From UBA3069 sp050633465 (lineage in GTDB: Bacteria > Pseudomonadota > Alphaproteobacteria > Rhodobacterales > Rhodobacteraceae): a stretch of DNA of 64,000 nucleotides. Below the pieces are notes generated by a model. The model was given only the letters and a program-made list of their open reading frames with translations, ran no database searches and was not told the DNA's origin. How positions within the stretch are numbered: the first letter of the stretch is position 1; each line of letters opens with the position of its first letter. Position numbers and translations under genes: made by a program. The stretch covers positions 124,001 through 188,000 of the forward strand of contig JBOEGO010000012.1 of assembly GCA_050633465.1 (NCBI GenBank), in the 5' to 3' direction. Positions 61,311 to 64,000 of this stretch are shown one piece after another.

Positions 61311-62027
61311 ATGCGCCCGTCTGGAAGAGATTTAAGCGAAATGCGCCCGATTTCAATCGAGACCGGGGTCACGAAACACGCCGAAGGGTCATGCATGATC
61401 CGCGTCGGCGACACCCATGTGTTGTGCACCGCCACAATCGAAGAACGCGTGCCGCCATTCGTCAAAGGCACCGGATTGGGCTGGGTCACAGCAGAATACG
61501 GCATGTTGCCACGTTCAACCACAAGCCGGATGCGCCGCGAGGCCACCGCGGGCAAACAGGGCGGGCGCACCGTTGAAATCCAGCGGCTGATCGGGCGGTC
61601 CTTGCGCGCCGGCGTTGACCGCGTGGCCATGGGTGAACGCCAGATCACCGTGGATTGCGATGTGATTCAGGCGGATGGCGGCACCCGCTGCGCGTCAATC
61701 ACCGGTGGTTGGGTGGCCCTGCGTCTGGCCGTGGATAAATTGATGAAGGCGGGTGATATCGTCTCTAATCCACTGGAATTTCCGGTTGCAGCGGTATCCT
61801 GCGGTATCTATGCGGGCCAGCCGGTGCTGGATCTGGATTACCCCGAAGACAGCGAAGCAGGCGTGGACGGCAATTTTATCATGCTGTCCAACGGCAAGCT
61901 GATCGAAGTGCAAATGAGCGCCGAAGGGTCCACATATTCGCGCGACGAAATGAACAAGCTGATGGATCTGGCGGAAAAAGGCGTGGGCGAGTTGGTCGCC
62001 GCGCAAATGGCCGCGGTCAATGCGTAA
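61311..62027 (+). CDS. rph: Ribonuclease PH
   Basis: 238 residues, the normal length. ATG 61311 has AAGGAAATACCA before it. The start MRPSGRDLSEMRPISIETG, GKQGGRTVEIQRLIGRSLRA near 86-105 and DCDVIQADGGTRCASITGG near 118-136 are diagnostic. It trims tRNA 3' ends using phosphate. It overlaps rdgB by 8 bases. Divergence from hrcA and the order rph-rdgB-hemW are conserved in alphaproteobacteria. Confidence 0.98.
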   Translation: MRPSGRDLSEMRPISIETGVTKHAEGSCMIRVGDTHVLCTATIEERVPPFVKGTGLGWVTAEYGMLPRSTTSRMRREATAGKQGGRTVEIQRLIGRSLRAGVDRVAMGERQITVDCDVIQADGGTRCASITGGWVALRLAVDKLMKAGDIVSNPLEFPVAAVSCGIYAGQPVLDLDYPEDSEAGVDGNFIMLSNGKLIEVQMSAEGSTYSRDEMNKLMDLAEKGVGELVAAQMAAVNA

Positions 62028-62628
62028 GTTCGACGGTAAAAAACTGCTGATCGCCACGCATAACGCGGGCAAATTGGCAGAATTCACCCGATTGCTTGAA
62101 CCCTACGGGGTTCAGGTGGTCGGGGCGGCAGAAATGGACCTGCCCGAACCCGTAGAGGACGGCACGACATTCGTCGAGAACGCCCGCATCAAGGCCCACG
62201 CCGCAGCCAAGGCCACAGGGCTGCCCGCACTTAGCGACGACAGCGGCATCGAGATCGACGCATTGAACGGCGCGCCGGGGGTTTATACGGCGGATTGGGC
62301 CGAAACAGGCTCTGGTCGCGACTTTAAGATGGCCATGACCAACACCTATGAAAAGATCGCCGCAACAGGTAGATCCGCGCCTTGGACGGCGCGATTTTGC
62401 TGCACCTTGGTTCTGGCATGGCCCGATGGCGATGATGCGGTTTTTGCGGGTGTATTGGACGGGCAAGTGGTCTGGCCGATGCGCGGCGTCGAGGGGCACG
62501 GATATGATCCGATTTTCATGCCAAACGGCCATGACGTGACACTGGGCGAAATGAGCAGCGACGCAAAAAATGCGATCAGCCACCGCGCCGACGCGCTGGC
62601 CAAGTTCACGGCTGCCTGTTTTGGCTGA
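62020..62628 (+). CDS. rdgB: XTP/dITP diphosphatase (RdgB/HAM1 family)
   Basis: 202 residues. LLIATHNAGKLAEFTRLL (10-27) holds the phosphate-binding loop, LSDDSGIEIDALNGAPGVYT (about 70-89) the metal Asp, and GYDPIFMPNGHDVTLGEMS the base pocket. It removes ITP, XTP and dITP from the pool. It overlaps rph by 8 bases and the hemW start by 8 bases, so all three are coupled. Confidence 0.97.
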   Translation: MRKFDGKKLLIATHNAGKLAEFTRLLEPYGVQVVGAAEMDLPEPVEDGTTFVENARIKAHAAAKATGLPALSDDSGIEIDALNGAPGVYTADWAETGSGRDFKMAMTNTYEKIAATGRSAPWTARFCCTLVLAWPDGDDAVFAGVLDGQVVWPMRGVEGHGYDPIFMPNGHDVTLGEMSSDAKNAISHRADALAKFTAACFG

Positions 62629-63778
62629 GGACTGGCAAGAAGGGGGCTTTGCGATTTATCTGCATTGGCCCTTTTGTCAGGCCAAATGCCCCTATTGCGA
62701 TTTCAACAGCCATGTGTCGCGCGAAATCGACCAATCCCGCTGGCTTAGAGCCTATATTGCCGAGATTGACCGCTATGCCAGAGAGGTGCCTGATCGGGTT
62801 TTGACCTCGATCTTTTTCGGGGGCGGCACCCCGTCATTGATGGACCCTGCGGTGGTTGCCGGCGTGTTGGACCGGATCAAGCGGCACTGGCCACAGGCCA
62901 ATGACATCGAAATCACGCTGGAAGCCAACCCCGGATCGGTAGAGGCCACCAAATTCCGCGATTTCGCGCAGGCGGGCGTTAACCGCGTTTCCATGGGGAT
63001 TCAGGCGCTGAATGACCGCGATTTACAGCGTTTGGGCCGTATACATTCGGTGGCAGAGGCGAAAGCGGCCTTTGATATCGCCCGAAACCAGTTTGAACGG
63101 GTCAGTTTCGATCTGATCTATGCCCGTCAGGACCAAGGATTGCAGGATTGGGAGCGCGAGCTGCGCGAGGCCCTGTCGATGGCGATTGACCACCTGTCGC
63201 TGTATCAACTGACCATCGAACAGGGAACCGCATTTGGTGATCGTTATAACGCGGGAAAACTGCGCGGGCTGCCCGTCGATGACACCGCCGCCGATATGTA
63301 TGCCCTGACGCAAGACCTGTGCGGTCAGGCCGGGATGGAAGGGTATGAGATCAGTAACCACGCCCGCATCGGAGCCGAATCCCGCCATAATAGGGTCTAT
63401 TGGCGCTATGGTGACTATGTCGGGATCGGTCCGGGCGCGCATGGTCGGCTAACCGTTGACGGGCAACGCATGGCCACCGAACAATGGCGAAATCCGGTAA
63501 AATGGCTGGACATGGCCGATGCTGGCGGCGCGGAAAACCTGCGCGAGGCCGTGACCCTGCAAGAGCAATCAGAAGAGTTTTTGATGATGGGGATGCGGCT
63601 GTCTGACGGAATTGACCCTGCGCGGTTTGAACGCTTGGCTGGCCGCCCCTTGAACCCTGAACGCTTGCGCTATCTGTCTGACATCGGAATGATCGAGCAA
63701 GGCGCGCGCATCAAGACGACCCGTGACGGTCGGATGGTCCTGAATGCGATCCTGCAAGAACTGCTAACGGACGGTTAA
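62621..63778 (+). CDS. hemW: HemW-type radical SAM haem chaperone
   Basis: 385 residues if translation starts at TTG 62621, which overlaps the rdgB stop and gives MAEDWQEGGFAIYLHWPFCQ, the usual HemW start. ATG 62570 would add 17 unusual residues. Cys19, Cys23 and Cys26 bind the 4Fe-4S cluster. The coproporphyrinogen oxidase HemN has an extra Cys in CxxxCxxCxC, while here the next residue is Phe (CDF), which points to HemW, a haem-transfer protein, and not to HemN. GGGTPSLMDP is intact. Confidence 0.93.
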   Translation: MAEDWQEGGFAIYLHWPFCQAKCPYCDFNSHVSREIDQSRWLRAYIAEIDRYAREVPDRVLTSIFFGGGTPSLMDPAVVAGVLDRIKRHWPQANDIEITLEANPGSVEATKFRDFAQAGVNRVSMGIQALNDRDLQRLGRIHSVAEAKAAFDIARNQFERVSFDLIYARQDQGLQDWERELREALSMAIDHLSLYQLTIEQGTAFGDRYNAGKLRGLPVDDTAADMYALTQDLCGQAGMEGYEISNHARIGAESRHNRVYWRYGDYVGIGPGAHGRLTVDGQRMATEQWRNPVKWLDMADAGGAENLREAVTLQEQSEEFLMMGMRLSDGIDPARFERLAGRPLNPERLRYLSDIGMIEQGARIKTTRDGRMVLNAILQELLTDG

Positions 63779-64000
63779 ATGCGGTATATCTGGGCGAGTT
63801 TGGGTCTCATTTCAGTTGGTTTTGGACTGATCGGAATTGTCCTGCCGTTGATTCCAACGGTGCCGTTTATGTTGTTGGCCGCGTTTTTCTTCGCAAGAAG
63901 CTCGGAGCGGATGCATAATTGGCTGTTAGGGCACCGCATTTTCGGCCCCGCAATACTGGACTGGCAAACTCGCGGTGCAATTCATCCACGCGGCAAGCGT
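63779..64000 (+). CDS. YbaN/DUF454-family membrane protein (3' end outside window)
   Basis: 74 codons are visible from ATG 63779, directly after the hemW stop (TAAATG). MRYIWASLGLISVGFGLIGI, then VLPLIPTVPFMLLAAFFFAR, are two membrane helices, followed by SSERMHNWLLGHRIFGPAI, the DUF454 signature. The function of the family is not known. It is probably cotranscribed with hemW. Confidence 0.88.
   Translation, partial: MRYIWASLGLISVGFGLIGIVLPLIPTVPFMLLAAFFFARSSERMHNWLLGHRIFGPAILDWQTRGAIHPRGKR

Noticed and set aside
1..64000. CRISPR arrays, prophage, transposases, rRNA or tRNA genes
   Set aside because: Looked for direct repeats with spacers, integrase or transposase motifs and T-loop motifs; none found. 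The only tandem repeat is the GAA run.

Overview
The window is typical chromosome of an alphaproteobacterium, most likely a marine member of the Rhodobacterales (Roseobacter group). This is inferred from gene content and order: two TRAP transport systems, the rph/hrcA/grpE neighbourhood, secA beside a Roseobacter-type secreted protein of unknown function, comF-grxC-nitrilase-marR, rimP-nusA-ylxR-infB, and GC-rich third codon positions. I cannot name a genus. I found no tRNA, rRNA, CRISPR, prophage or insertion sequence.

Positions 1-9326 form a catabolic block. It holds the end of a fused TRAP permease, an acyl-CoA dehydrogenase, a large acyl-CoA ligase, a three-part TRAP transporter (P, Q, M), a zinc alcohol dehydrogenase and an IclR regulator. 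Together they suggest uptake of an alcohol or acid, oxidation and CoA activation. The aldehyde dehydrogenase step is present only as a 41-residue N-terminal remnant beside a (GAA)9 repeat. Positions 9335-14295 hold a LysR gene divergent from an operon for acyl-CoA dehydrogenase, class III CoA-transferase, MaoC-type hydratase and CitE-like lyase. This matches the itaconate (or mesaconate) to acetyl-CoA plus pyruvate pathway.

Positions 14434-18478 make surface polysaccharide precursors and the lipid-linked first sugar (UDP-glucose dehydrogenase, sugar-phosphate transferase, CapD-type dehydratase). Positions 18538-27766 hold radC, a PstS-like/OmpA fusion, an unknown exported protein, secA, a parvulin isomerase, argJ, mutT and a 46-residue protein. 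Positions 27859-33448 are the translation/transcription operon rimP-nusA-ylxR-infB on the minus strand. It carries two similar terminator-like hairpins, one in front of rimP and one in front of nusA.

Positions 33576-43635 hold housekeeping and envelope genes (proline iminopeptidase, ubiG, comF-grxC-nit-marR, hemH, two L,D-transpeptidases around a CAP lipoprotein). Positions 43718-48205 hold an RNA methyltransferase, the CCA enzyme, two Nudix hydrolases and Hsp33. A divergent REC-PP2C phosphatase and Hpt protein pair (48194-49942) looks like a signalling module. The rest (49943-64000) is core metabolism and maintenance: ilvA, argG, msrA, a ribokinase-like kinase, maeB, mutS, grpE, hrcA, rph, rdgB, hemW and the start of a YbaN-type membrane protein.

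No clearly new multi-gene system stands out. The most interesting points are the truncated aldehyde dehydrogenase with its microsatellite, the paired rimP/nusA hairpins, the itaconate-type operon with its unusual dehydrogenase, and the Hpt/REC-PP2C pair.
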